NCBI GenBank assembly: GCA_039621445.1
Contig: CP154957.1
Location: 16,438,595-16,502,594, forward strand
Direction of reading: 5' to 3'
Source of the DNA: Euglena gracilis
Lineage: Eukaryota; Euglenida; Euglenophyceae; Euglenales
DNA length: 64,000 nucleotides
A program made the translations under genes and the position numbers. The notes below the pieces were generated by a model. The model saw only the letters and a list, made by a program, of their open reading frames with translations, did no database searches and was not told the DNA's origin. Positions 8,767 through 22,034 of the stretch are shown here, piece after piece. Numbering within the stretch: position 1 is the stretch's first letter; every line of letters starts with the position of its first letter.

Positions 8767-11700
8767 GATCAGGGTTGTTTTGTTTAGGGGTGGGAACAAA
8801 AGGTGGTATCATATTTTCTACCTGCCCTCCCGATGTCTGGGCAACCTCACTTCCCATTGGCCGATGAGGCAGGGATAAACACCTGAATTTTTCTATACAC
8901 AAATTGTTGCTGAGCCCAGATTTCAGTCTAAAAACGTGTTCAGCCCGCCAAATGCCTGCCCTGAAATTCGTGGTCATGAACACGTTTTCCATGAGGGCAT
9001 TTGTGGCAATGACACGTTTTCCATTAAGGCATCTGTGGTCAGGCACGTTTTCCATTAAGGCATCTGTGGCAATGACACGTTTTCCATTAGGGCATCTGTG
9101 GCAATGGCACGTTTTCCATTCGGGCATCTGTGGCAATCACGTGTCGTCCCGAAATCGTCCGTGAACCCGGCGTCCCAAACGCCGGTTTAAGAATTTTTGC
9201 AAGAGCCGATATTTGCCAACAGAATTGTGGATTTTGGCGAATTCTGCCTTGCCAACCTACAGGATCCTAGGGGAAACCTGGTGGCTCAGAACGACAGTTC
9301 GGTCGTGAAGCCATGGCTCAGAACCGGTTCGGGCTTGGGGCTCTGGCTTCACGGAGCATGTTTTGAGAGGGATGAAAACTTTCCCCACGAAAAACCGAAT
9401 GTGGTGGTAAGGGAAGCAGTCTCAGTTTCTTCAAGACATCCCTGGTTACGAGCCATTTGTATTTCACCCGTCAGTTTACAAGACTTCACGGAACCTTTAC
9501 AAGAACATGTTGGGAAGCATGCTGAAGTATGAGGAAGTTAACGAAGATTTGGGCCTGACATTCACGTACACTTGGGCCACAGCAGACAAGTTTGGAATTG
9601 TGCGTAAGTGCCAACTGGCCAACAATTCCAATTCGAAGGTCAGAGTACGCGTCCTCGATGGGTTGCAGAACATCGTTGCCGCGAACACGGATGGGTACCT
9701 CCAGGACTGCATGAGCAACCTGCTGGATGCATACAAATGGAACGAGCTGGTGGATGAGCAAGTGGGTGTCTTTTGTTTGTATGCAAAGTTGTCTGGCAAA
9801 GACTCAATCGAAATCCCCAACGTCCCATCTGCTCTCTTGTATTTGGGGGGGGGAGGGCAGTTTCTTGACACTTTTTTCGCCATTTTTGGAGAAGTTTTTT
9901 CAATTTTTTGAAGGCTCCCTGCCCCCAGATCTTGGCCATTTCCCTTATTGAGTCTTTCTTATGATCGAGCTGAACCCCTTGAACCCAGGCTGGGTTTCAT
10001 GAATGTCTCCCAGGCCAATTCTCTCCTACAGCTGTGGCTGTACGGGAATCCCTGAATCCTCTGGATGGGGGAGGGGCAGGCGAATCCACCCCCCCCCCCC
10101 CAGGCGACATCCCCCCCCCCTGGTGGGTGGGGTCCGAGCCCCCCCCCCCCAGACCTGGGCAGCACTGCCCTTCCCCACTCAAGAAAAACAGCCTGTTCGA
10201 GTCACTGAAAGCTACGACGGTGTGGCACAGTGGCCTGCCAGATCCTGAGATCAGGGCTGCATGTGGATAGCGAACAAGTGGTGCAGTTGGTGACACGACC
10301 CCCTCCCCTCCTGCTTTCATTCAGCCTTGCCCAAGATCCTCCTTTCGTCAACACAGCTGAGTAAGTTCCTGAAGGGCGAGCCCATCCACCAGGAGACTTT
10401 AATGCGGGGCAACAGGGCATCATTCTTGGTGCATTCCACCTTTGAGCTGAATGGCCATGACGTCCAGAACCAGAGCTTTTCAGAACCTGGACATGGAGGG
10501 GGGGGGTTCACAGTGGAATACAGTGTGTGGTGGTACCAGACCTCTCCTTGATGTGTATCAGCATTGGGCGTGTATTGTGCATTGGTGCATGCCCGTAAAA
10601 AAAATTGTTCATCGGTGTGTATTGGCAAAAATTTGTGTGTGATGGTGCTTTTGGAAAGTTTTGGCTCTTTTTTTTTTTAGGTTGCTGTTGACCATTTTGG
10701 CCTTTTTTTTGCGCTTCTGAAGATTTTTGGCCATTGGCCAGTTTTTGGCCATCCCCTTCCCCAGGGTATTAAGTGAGAGAAAGGTCAATCTCTGGGAAAA
10801 ACCCCATTACAAAACGTGTGCATTGCAAAAGCTCTGTAACAGGTGTGATACAGGTGGGAGGAAATTGACATTCGCAATTTCCCCACAATTTCTTGAAATG
10901 GAAGTTGCAATGAGTTGGGGACGCAAGTGCTTTTGCTATTTTCTTGTAAATTTGCCAAATTTTTGCACATTTATCATCAGTTTGTTCCCAAAGTTATTAC
11001 CAAAATCAGTTTTTGATCTTTTTGGCCAAAAAAAAGTGAATGGCAGTTCAAAGCAAACATCAATGTTGCAAGATGAAAATGTGATGATGGAGATGAAGAT
11101 GGCAATATGAAAATACTTCTCAGTCCCTTCAGCAGAATGTGCCCATTCCCATTCTCAATTTTTCTGCAATTGTCCACTAGTTTTGTGCACCCCTGTGTGA
11201 AAAATGTGTAGATGCGGCCACTGGCACAAATGCGGACCTGAAGTGTCGACCACTGGCATGCTGACAATGAAGATGAGAATTTTTTTGGGGCAAAAAATGT
11301 CTGCAAATTTATGACAGTTTACCATACGGCGCGAGGTGCCAAAGAAAATTTTTGTGCTTTTGGAAACCAAAAAAATACATGGTTTTCTGGCGAAGAAAGA
11401 AACTTTTGGTCATCGCCAGGCTTCTTTTTACCAACCCCGGGGGGAGGGGGGTGTCTTGTGCTATCTGCCTGCCCATAGCAGGCACATCCCATCCCCCCCG
11501 GGGAGGGGTTGGTTTTGGACCCCGGCCTGCCGACCCAGCCAAATTTCCTTTGAAAATGGTCAATTTTCATTTTTTTTTCTGGTCCTGGCACCAGGGGGGG
11601 GGGTGCTTTTGCACTACTCACCCAAAAACCTAACCCCCTCGGGGGGGGGGTTCGAAAGTGCCCTACCCCCCTGCCTGCCACAACACCCCCCTTAAGGAAG

Positions 11701-14700
11701 TGCCATAGCACTTCCTTAAGAAGAAGGCTGGTCATCACTATTACGTTGTGATATGCACAAAATGAATGCCCGGTCGGCCTCCTCAAACAGGTTTTCCTGC
11801 ACAGCCCTGCCCAGAACTGGGTTTTGGTGGCAGAGGTGGACCAAACCCACAGTTCCATCAGTGAGTTGCAAACAACACTGGCCAACGAGCGTGCCACCGT
11901 CGCTTCTTTGCTTGATGCCGATATCACTGCTGGAGCAGTTGCTTTGAAGAAGATCATCGGGGCAGCAGATGGGTTCCAGTCAGGGTTCGACATTTCCGTC
12001 GAAAACCTTTGGCACTTTTGACACATATTTGCCTGAAAAGTGGCCAAAATCATATTTTGGGTCGACTTTGGGGGGAAATTTTTCGGCTGGGTGTGTTGTG
12101 CCGGGCAAAAAATGGTCATGGTGCCAGTGTTCAGGTGGGGGGGGGTGTCCCCATACACCGTCTGGATCATCCTCATCCTCTCCTGCCCTTATTTTGAACC
12201 CTGGTTCCAGTGTCTGGAAGATGATGCCACCAGCACCCACCATTATGCCAATGTGATGTTCAACACTGAGCAGGGGCCATCAGATAATGCTCCTTGTATA
12301 GATTTCATCTTTTTTTCAAGATTCGGCTGACATTTTTTTTGTCATAAAAGTCAATCGGGGGGGGGCGTCGGGGGGGGGGCGTGCTGTGGCGCAGGGGGGG
12401 GGTAGGGGTTTTCGGCGGCATGTCTTGTCTCCATTGAAGTTGAGGTTGAAGTGAAGTTGAAGTTTTATTTCTTCTCCCAACTTCAACTAGAATTCGACAT
12501 TACCCGCCCCCCCCCCCCCCTTGTCGTACGACCACCCCTCATTTACGACCACTCCCCGGTCACAGGGTGCAGGTCATGGGGGTGTTATGACCCCCCCAGT
12601 CGCAGGTTGCAGGTTGCGAAAATTTTAAAACAACCACCCCCGGTCACAGGTTGCAGGTTATGGGGGTGTTACGACCCCCCCCCCCCCCCGGTCACAGGTT
12701 GCAGGAACCCGGTCGTACGAAAAGGGGGGGGGCGGGTAGTATAGGGGAACACGCAAGCATTGGAATTCGAAGAGCAACAGTTTAGCCGCCGTCCAAAGGA
12801 AGGAAATTTGCACCAATGCGGGGGGTCAAAAACAGGGGTTTCCCCCTGGTGAGCTTTGCTCTTTTCCAAAAAGGGATAAGACTGTCAGAGTTCAGCGAAC
12901 TCCCCATTTAAGACCCTTGGAGTGGAACCAAATACATGGGGTTGTGCCTTGAAAACTATTTTTTGTATTTTTCATGATGAATTTCGCAAAAAAATTTCAT
13001 TTTCAACCTTGAAAAATATACAAAGAATATGTGTGAAAGTGGAAGCAACCAGTCAAAAACTGGCTCGTTTGTTTTTTTTCCCCCTGAATTGGACCATACA
13101 TCTCTCTATACATCTCTCTAAGGTTTTGCGAACCCCCCCGGGGGGGGGGGCGGCTGCAGCCAGCCCCGATTTGGGCCCAGCCCAGCCGCAGCAGCCCCCT
13201 CCCCCCCGGGGGGGGGAGGTGCTGCTAGCCCTAGCTAGCCAGCCCCTTTTTGGGGTCCAGCCCAAAATTTTTCGGCGCAAAGCGCCGAATTTTTTTGAAA
13301 AACTGTGTTCAAAAGTGGCCAAAAATGGGGTCTGGGGGGCGTTTGGGGCATTTTGGGGGGGGTTTCAGATGCATCATTTTTTCAAAACTGTGTTTTGCAG
13401 GTCATTTTTGGGCATTTTTTCGATTTCAGTCCAGCTCGCCCCGGTTCGGGTCCAGCCGGGGTCCAGCCCCCCCCCCCCCCCCCCCGCGGGGGGGGGGGGC
13501 GGGCTAGCCAGCCCAAATTTCTAGCCAGCCCAAATTTCTAGCCCTAGCCCAGCAACCCCCCCCCGGGTCCTTAAAGAGATGTATGAATTGGACTTCAGTT
13601 TTTTTATTGATTTTTTGGGAGAGGTCCTATGGTTTCCACAGGCCATTTTTGTCCCTTGTGCTCTGTGTTTTCACACACCATATAGTTGTCTGCCTTCAAG
13701 GCCATCACTTTCATGAATTATCAGGACCGGACATCAGTTGCCGATTGAACAAAGATTGAAGGGAGATTGAGGTTGAACAGGGTTGAAGTTTAAGTTTTTG
13801 TCTCTCCTTCAATGTAGCTCTGAGGAGGTCAGCACCACCTTTTGAGGTTCGGCACATCTGACGAGGACCTTCGGCCACTGGGGGGGGGTCAGGCTTCTTT
13901 TTAAGTCAGCAGATCCCCCCCCCCCCGGGGGGAGGGGGGGTGGGTGGGTGGGTCCGGGCCAGACCCCCCCCCCGGGGGGTGGTGGTCCCGCGCCTGCCCC
14001 CCCCCCGGGGGGGGGGGGGTCCCGCGCCGGAGGCGCTGGGTATACCTTTTCGGCGCGAAGCGCCGAAAAGTTTTGGAAATTGCCTTTAACGGGTCCGATT
14101 TTGGGGGGGGGTCCCGCGCCACCCTGGGTGGGTGGGGGGGACCCCCCCCTCCCCCCCCCCCCCGGGGGGCTTAAAAAGAAGCCTGGGGGGTACCACGACA
14201 GAGAGCCAAAATTTCCCAAAAGGAAATTTCATTGGTGTGGTTTGGCGTGCCATACCAATGCCATGTTCGGGGGGGGGGCATTTTGCCTTGCTGAGGGGGT
14301 CCAACCCTGGAGGGGGGAGGTATGTCGAACCTCCTTTATGGTGGGGTTTGGGGCCGAGGAGCGCCCATAGACGTTCATAAATGGGGGCGCCAATGGAAAA
14401 TATTATTTGTATTTCTTGCAATATTTTTTCATATTTTTTTCATGAAAATTTCACTGCTTGATAAATATTTTTATTTCAAACAAGGCACCCAACCTATTTG
14501 TAACTGTTCACAGGGAGCCCCGGTGTCCTATACACCGGCTTGGGCGTGAGTCCATTGGTTGGGACTTGGTTCCAAACAAAAATATGGGACAAGGCTTTGC
14601 TTTGCTTCTTCTCTCGTTGAGATGCAATGAGTGTAATTGAGGAAAAGTGGCTGCACTGAGGGCACAAAAGCACTGACCGGGGAGGGCCCTTGTCTGATAA

Positions 14701-14883
14701 AGCATCCGGGTGTTGTCATTGGTCGTCAACGTTGCGGGGAGCTAGGTGGGCCACCTTGGGATGAGCCCACTCCTGCCCCACCTGAGAACTTGTCTAGGAG
14801 AGAAAAACCCCCTTGGTCTCCCGCATCTGTTGATACTATATATGCATGCATGTGTGCATGCATGTATACACCCTATGGTGATA

Positions 14884-14969
<86 letters not shown>

Positions 14970-17900
14970 TAATCTTAATTTTGCGTCTGGCCTGAGTTAC
15001 GCCCCTTTTACTGGGCCCAGGTCCAAAAAAAACAGGGTCTATGTGCCGGCAAGAAAACGTGCATTTTGGGGAGGACTGCCCAGCCCAAGGCCGCTGAGGA
15101 AAGGGCCCATAGAATTCATGGGCTCTATCCAACGGTGACTGGCTTTCCTGGTAACTCCGCGGCTGGTCAAAGTTACACCCTGAATCCGCAGCCTGTTTTT
15201 TTTTTGCTGCCAGTTTTGACCAGTTTTTTTCCCCCATTTTGGCCAGCTTTTGGGGCCATGGTGGGCCAAAAAAGCACAATCTTCAAAAAATGGAGCAAGC
15301 AAATTGTGAGAGACTTAAATTGAAGCCCTTAAAACGGCTTATCTAACGGCACCTTAATTCCCCCACAACTCCCCGCCTGGACCGAGATATGGCTGATTTA
15401 CGCCCCAAAATAGCACCACATGCTCCAGTACTTTTGGGTGAAAAAAGAATCGACTTCCTCAAAATTTCTCAAGGATGGTGGGGGATTGAAGGAAATGTCC
15501 GTTGACATAAAATAGAGCCCTGGGAACGCTCCATATGCCCCCACCTTTTCTTCAACTCCCCACCTGGCCCGAGAAACATTTTTCGTCCCCCAAAATTGCG
15601 AAACACCAAATATCTCAAAAATGAAGCAAATCAAGCAAAATGCCCAGAGATCTGAATTGAAACCTGGGCCGCCCCCCACTGCCAGGCCACTGAGCCGTGC
15701 CCCATTTTTTTTGAAACGTAACCCGATTTTTTTTTTGAAAGGTGCACTGGGGTGCACTTCTCCTCAATTTTCAAGGATATGACACAATTGGCACATGCGG
15801 GGATGTGATCATGATGAAGAAGTTGGCCCCAATTCCCAAATGTCTCTTTCTCTTTTTCATTTTTTTCCATGAAGCTGAAAGTTTTCCAACCGGCAAAGTT
15901 TTGGGTCACGAGTGCCAATGTTTTTTGGAGTTGGGCCAAATTTTTGAGTTCAGAGAGCTTTGGTTTTGGGTACTGGGGGCCAATTCCCTTGTGTTTGGGG
16001 GGTTCCATACCCCCTCCCCCAGTAATAAATGTCCCCTGGTGCCATGCGTGGCGGTATTTATGACAAAGGGTACATTATTGACAGTGCCGACGTGAAAGGA
16101 TTCGTCAAGCTGCGGAATGCTGCTGTGTTCAAGCAGTATGAGGCATGGTTGGCTGAATTGCCAGCGTCGGCCAATTACCTGGAGCAGGCATCTTTTGAAT
16201 TTGGAAGACTCACGGGTGTTATCTCCAGTGGATTTCCAGACGTCGTGTCAAATTTTTGAGACATTTTGTGAAACTCTTGAAACGGTTTGCCAAAGTTTTC
16301 CACTATCTTGTCAAAAAATTTGAGACTTCTTGTCTTGTCTTTGGATGGTTTTTCCATTGTTCGGACAACGGAATAAATTTTTACATCTTCTGTTTTGCAG
16401 CATTCCTGTTCTCTTCACCATGCCTCGTCCTCGCTCCAAATTGCACCTCCCTGAAGTTGCAATGGGGGAAGGGAAGCGTTGGGGCTTTTTTTTTATCCTG
16501 TGATATCAAATGGAAACCTCCTTTGCAATCTTTGAATGGCGTAAATTGTCACAGAATGTGTGAAATGCAAATGATTTTGGTTCACTTTCTTCGTATTATT
16601 GCTTCAGCTCTGCACAATGGCCAGATATCATGTGCGGGAGAAACTTGGGCCACGTCGGAGAGAGTTTTGCTTGCTCCACGGAAAGATTGAAAAGATTTTG
16701 AAGGACGACTCATCATTGGCCCTGCACGGAAAAAAATGAATCAATTGTGCACAGAAGAGATACCATCCCCCCCAATTGCAATTTGGGTCCAGCCGCTGGA
16801 CATGGTCCATTTGATGGACAGTTGATGGGGCCACAAACCCTCCAGAATGGCCCGTTTCGGACTTTTTTGATGTAGAACTCTCCGAGATCTTTCCAAAAAT
16901 GCATCAAAGTCGACCTTCGAATTGGGGATCCCCATTGGGCCTTGTTTCCCGAGCACCCCCCCCCCCCTGCCTGCTTAGGTATATTTCGGCAAAAATGGGG
17001 GGGAGGATGTCCTGTTCCTCCCCATCCAACTGCATGATCTGTGCTGACCTTGGGGAGATGAGGGGGTGTCCAACGGTCTAAGGGGGTCGCCAGGTCTCCA
17101 ACAGAGAGGCACCCTTTTTCGAGTTGCCATCCACGGGAGATGAGAATAAACAGTTGTTGTCCCAAAACATATAGGGTTTTATGCCAGATGCCACTTACTC
17201 CCAGGGGAATGGCACACAGTTGATATGGTGCTGTCATTGCTCCTCTCAACATTCTTGACAGAATGTCTGAATAAAATTGAAGAAATGTCTGAAAGTTTTG
17301 AAAGAACGTCTGAAAATTTTTGTCCGTTTCGTCAAGAAAATTCGACAAATCGTCCAAAAATTATGGCAAAGGGCCGAAGAATTTTGACAAAGCGTCCCGA
17401 AATTCGGGCTGCCAGGGATAAACAGAAGCCTGTCCTGGAGGTCTTGGCCAAGGCGCAGCAGACCAACGATGCGGACCTGATCCGCATCTTCTTGGAGTAC
17501 ATCCCCGTCACCTTCAGCCGCCGCCACGGAGATCCCAGTCGCCCCTGGAACCGGTTCCAGATCCAGCTGAAGGATGAGAGTCAGGGGGAGGTTGCTTTTC
17601 AACTTTTCCCCACTTTTTTGAAAGTGGTGGAATAAGATACTTTCTGTTCACTGGAGAGGTTGTCAAAATTTGAATTTTTTGCAGATGTCGACTGATAGGC
17701 AGGCAAGAAGGCGTAAAACAACATGTTATGAGGTTGTTTTTGGTATAATTTTGGGGAAGTCCCAAAACCAGCCCCCCCCCCCATTTTCGGGTGAAACTGT
17801 GTGATACCAGATTTGAAAGTTTTGGCCCCATCCGGGAACGTTAATTTGCAACATGTGGTTTGTGCTCCAAAGTTTATTTTTGTATTCCTGTGTGAAGCTT

Positions 17901-20900
17901 ATTTAATACTTATTTAATATTTTAATACATCTGAAGCTAATATTTAATAAACAAAAATATAAAGATACCATTTTAATTCAGTGCTTGCATGTTTTCTTGG
18001 ACCGCCACACAGAACCACCAGAGTTTTGGTTGCTCCTTGGGTATCACCTTGAACCAAAGCTTGGTCAACCCTGACTTGATTCATTCATACCCCCCCCCTA
18101 TGTCCAACGACCCCCCTATGTCCAATGACCACCCCCCCGGTCAGAGGACACCTTTTCGGAGGTTTGACCAAATTTTTGGTCCCGGCGTGAAGCGCCGGGA
18201 CGAAAAATTACGCCCCAAAATTGGCCAAAAATTTGGCCAAAATGCCATTTTTGACACTTTTTGGACAAAAATTTGTCAAAATTGCCCAAAATTTTCGGCG
18301 CAAAGCGCCGGAAGGGAAAATTTGGGCATTTTTGGGTGGGTAGGGACCCGGGTGCCCACCAACTTTCTTTTGACCCGATGTCCAACGACCACCCCCCAGG
18401 TCAGAGGACACCTTTTTGGTCACTACCCTATGTCCAACGACCACCCCCCCGGTCAGAGGACAGAGGTTACCGGTCATTGGACATAGGGGGGGGGTACTGC
18501 CCCCTCCCCCCTTGCCTGTCCAATGAAGAGGGGGTGTCCGGGCCGTTTTGTTTGTCACCTTGCACGCAATACAAATGCCTATACACCCCATGCCCAATGA
18601 ATGTTCCCCGTCCAGACCATCCAGATTGTCATTTTAGTGTTCATTGGGTTGGGGGGTGCAATTTTGCATATGTATGCATACAGTCTGGGCAAAAACGACG
18701 GGAAACAAAAATTATGGGAAACCACCCAGTTTTTCCCATCATTTTTTTCCGTCATTTTTTTCCCTGTACCTTTCCTACACCCTTTGGAATGTCTAATTTC
18801 AAGGGGACTGTTCTTGAGTACAAGGAATATTGAGGTGCAGCAAAAAAGCAAGACGCCCGAATGGCCACGGACACTGTCTGCAGTCTAGGTCGGGCACACA
18901 ACGGTTGAGTGGTCAGGGAAGCAGCCATCACAAACACGGTCTCCACAAACGACACATTTCCGTGTCGTTACCGCATTCACGGGGGAACAGAGCTTCCGGT
19001 TGGACGGTAGCCTGAAGAGCTTGGTGCATGCTTTGACTTGGATCATTATACAGGTTGAGCGGATGGCACATCACCCCACAAGGAGCGAGGGATGCCAGTA
19101 GCGTCCCAGGAGCGGTGCACAACAGCAGGGGACAGGCAATCAAGGGCTCCAGGCAGCGTTTGGCACCGATCATGCACCATTCCTCCCTCACAAGCAACCC
19201 ACAAAAATTAGCGCAAGCACGTTGAATGCAGAAATTGCGTATTTAGTCCCAAAATTATGCCAAATGTCGTGCTCGGCAACAAGGGCATATTTGCGCCGAC
19301 AGAGGGTGGGCATATGGGAGACCATTAACTTACACCTAACACCCGATTCTTTCGCACTCCACACCGTATTTATTTGCACTTTTGGTCAATATTTTTGCAC
19401 TTTATCTCAAAAATGTTTGCACTTTTCAAAAATTTGTTCGCACGTTATCTCAAAAATGTTTGGCACTTTATCTCAAAAATATTTGCCTACGTTCCGAAAT
19501 TTTTTGCACACGGATCGGGTGTTTTGCACTTTTGCCCTTAAGTCCGCGTCTTAGGTGCAGGGACTCAGGACAGGGTTTGCGTCTACGCCGCCGGACTTCA
19601 GGCATGAGGTCTGTGTCTTCAGACGGAGACCATCCAAAGTGCTGCGTCTTGAATAATGATTTTGTTGGAACCCCCCAAAATAGACCAAAATGGTCCAGAA
19701 AGCAGAAATGAATGGTTTGAAGCGGAGATGTCATTGTTGCATAAAGCCGATTGACCTCAGAATTTGTCCCATTTCATTCCAACTTTTGACAAATGAGTTA
19801 TGTTGGTTCGTTTCAAGCCGTTTTGAGTTGTTTTCCAAATACAATTCGTTGTACATGGACAATAAAACTCCAAACGCCAACACGTGGTATTGAGAAAAAT
19901 CAAAGACAGGAGTTCTTGGACATTTCCAAATACTAATTTTTGGTTTTGGAGTTGTGAAAAATCTTGAACATCACAAATGCACTGGATTCGTCGTTGAGAA
20001 TTCATCTGCAAGCACCGGTGCATTTGAAAGGTTTTTTTTTCATTGTGCAAAAATTAAATGACGGAGGGCAAACATTTTTTTAGCAAGTGCAAATATTTTT
20101 GGCAGCGGAGTGCAAAAAATTTTGACAGCTCTGGGCAATTTTTTTTGTGGGCGCTGGGCGAAAATTTTGACTGGTTTGGGCAAATATTTTTGTTGGCCGT
20201 GGGCAAACATTTCGGACGCTAGGTGTAAGACCATAGCACCTTTTATTCCAAAATTCCTGGCCCAATCCGTCACAATCTTTGTATATTTGTCATCCCAGAT
20301 AATTTGTGATCCACGTGATTCAGCCACCTCTTCCAAAACAGCACGTGGCACTGCCGTAGCATCCATTTTTTAAGAAGGTCTGGAAAAAGGCAAACGTCTG
20401 ATCCCTTATAATTTTCAATATCTAAAAAAAATCAGATTTCCCAAAAAAATATGCACCATTGATTTTTCCAAATCGAAAATTTCCCGTCATTAATTTTCCA
20501 AAATCGAAATTTTCCCATCATTTTTCCCCCGTCATTTTTTCCCGTCATTTTTGTTTCCCATCATTTTTGTCCGGACTGTATATTACACCTTGTCTGATGT
20601 ATGCCAGGGGGGGGGAAATGCGTTTCGCATTTTTTCGCATTTTTTTCGCATTTTTTGCGCATTTTTTCAAATTTTCCAAAAATGCGCATTTTTGCGCATT
20701 TTTTTCGCATTTTTTTGCGCATTTTTTTCATTTTTTTCAGCGCATTTTTTTGCTTTTTGGCACATTTTTTTTGTGATTTTCCAAAATTTTCGCATTTTTT
20801 GACCATTTTTTGCAATTTTTTTTGCAAAAATTTGAAATTTTCGACTTTTTTTGAAACTTACATTTTCCTCATTATTCTACATAATTTCTTCAAATTTGGT

Positions 20901-21965
20901 GCAATTTTTGCATGTTTTTGGGTAATTTTTGCATTTTCGTGATTTTTGCGCATTTTTTCTCGGATTTTGCACATTTTTGCACATTTTTTTCCAAAAATTC
21001 GCATTTTTGCGTATTTTTTTGCGCATTTTTGCGCATTTTTTTCGAGGCCGGGCGAGCGCATTTCCCCCCCCCCCCAACTCCAGCAGGTACCCTAGACCCC
21101 CCTCCCAACTCCCGGGGGGGGCCTCCTGGGTGGGTGGGGAGAACCCCCCCGGTCCTCAAAAAATACCAGATGGGGAACTGCGATTGACACCCCTGACAGC
21201 TGTCCTCACGAACCATCTTCCATGCCTCGCATCTGCCCGCCAATCATATGAAAGTATTTTTGGTGGACCATGTCGTCATGCAAACCACCAAAATTATGTT
21301 GAATTGAGATCAACCTACCTCTGGGTCAGAAGGCAACCGTATTTTGAATTACCAGGGCAATTGGCGGGACATCTTCCAGAACTGGGAAGCCCTGACCATC
21401 AGTTTCCCATACTACTTCGAGAGCATCATTGCCAAGTTTGTCAACGCCAGCACGGTGGACGGTTACAACTAGGCTTTTTCGCTCGATTGCTCCCCATATC
21501 CAATGAATATTAAAGCACCAAAATGTCAGTTGGAACGGGCTTACCCCTCCCCTCTGACTCATCCCCCCCCCCCGGCTTGTCAGACCCCTGGGCTGTCGGA
21601 GTCAATTGGTCTCCAAAGTTGCTTCCCTTATGTTTTGCGGTCAACAACACCCTCCTTTTTAAGGCATTTAGTCAGGTGGCTCGTTGCCCCCCCCTCCCCC
21701 GTGACAAATGGAAGGAGGGTCAGACCAACACGGAGGGGGGGGGGGAGGGGGCTGGGAATTTATTTTTCGATTTTGTGGAGCGGCAAAGGGCCAGATACCA
21801 GGCCAAAATTGGTCGAAAATACCTGATTTTTTGTTGAAAATACATCCAAAAAAAAATGCTCATTTTTTTGAATTTTTTGAACATTTTTTATGATGAAAAC
21901 ACCAAAACTTCAAAAAAATAGGAAATATGCTCAAAAGTGAGGGAAAGGGGCATTTTTTTTTTTTT

Positions 21966-22034
<69 letters not shown>

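Noticed and set aside
9197-9532. 111-codon ORF overlapping exon 2 in another frame
   Set aside because: Exon 2 reads through the same DNA in a different frame with clear family motifs; the upstream part is intron 1.
20561-20827. Lys-rich 88-codon minus ORF
   Set aside because: Product of the GCGCATTTTT low-complexity tract.
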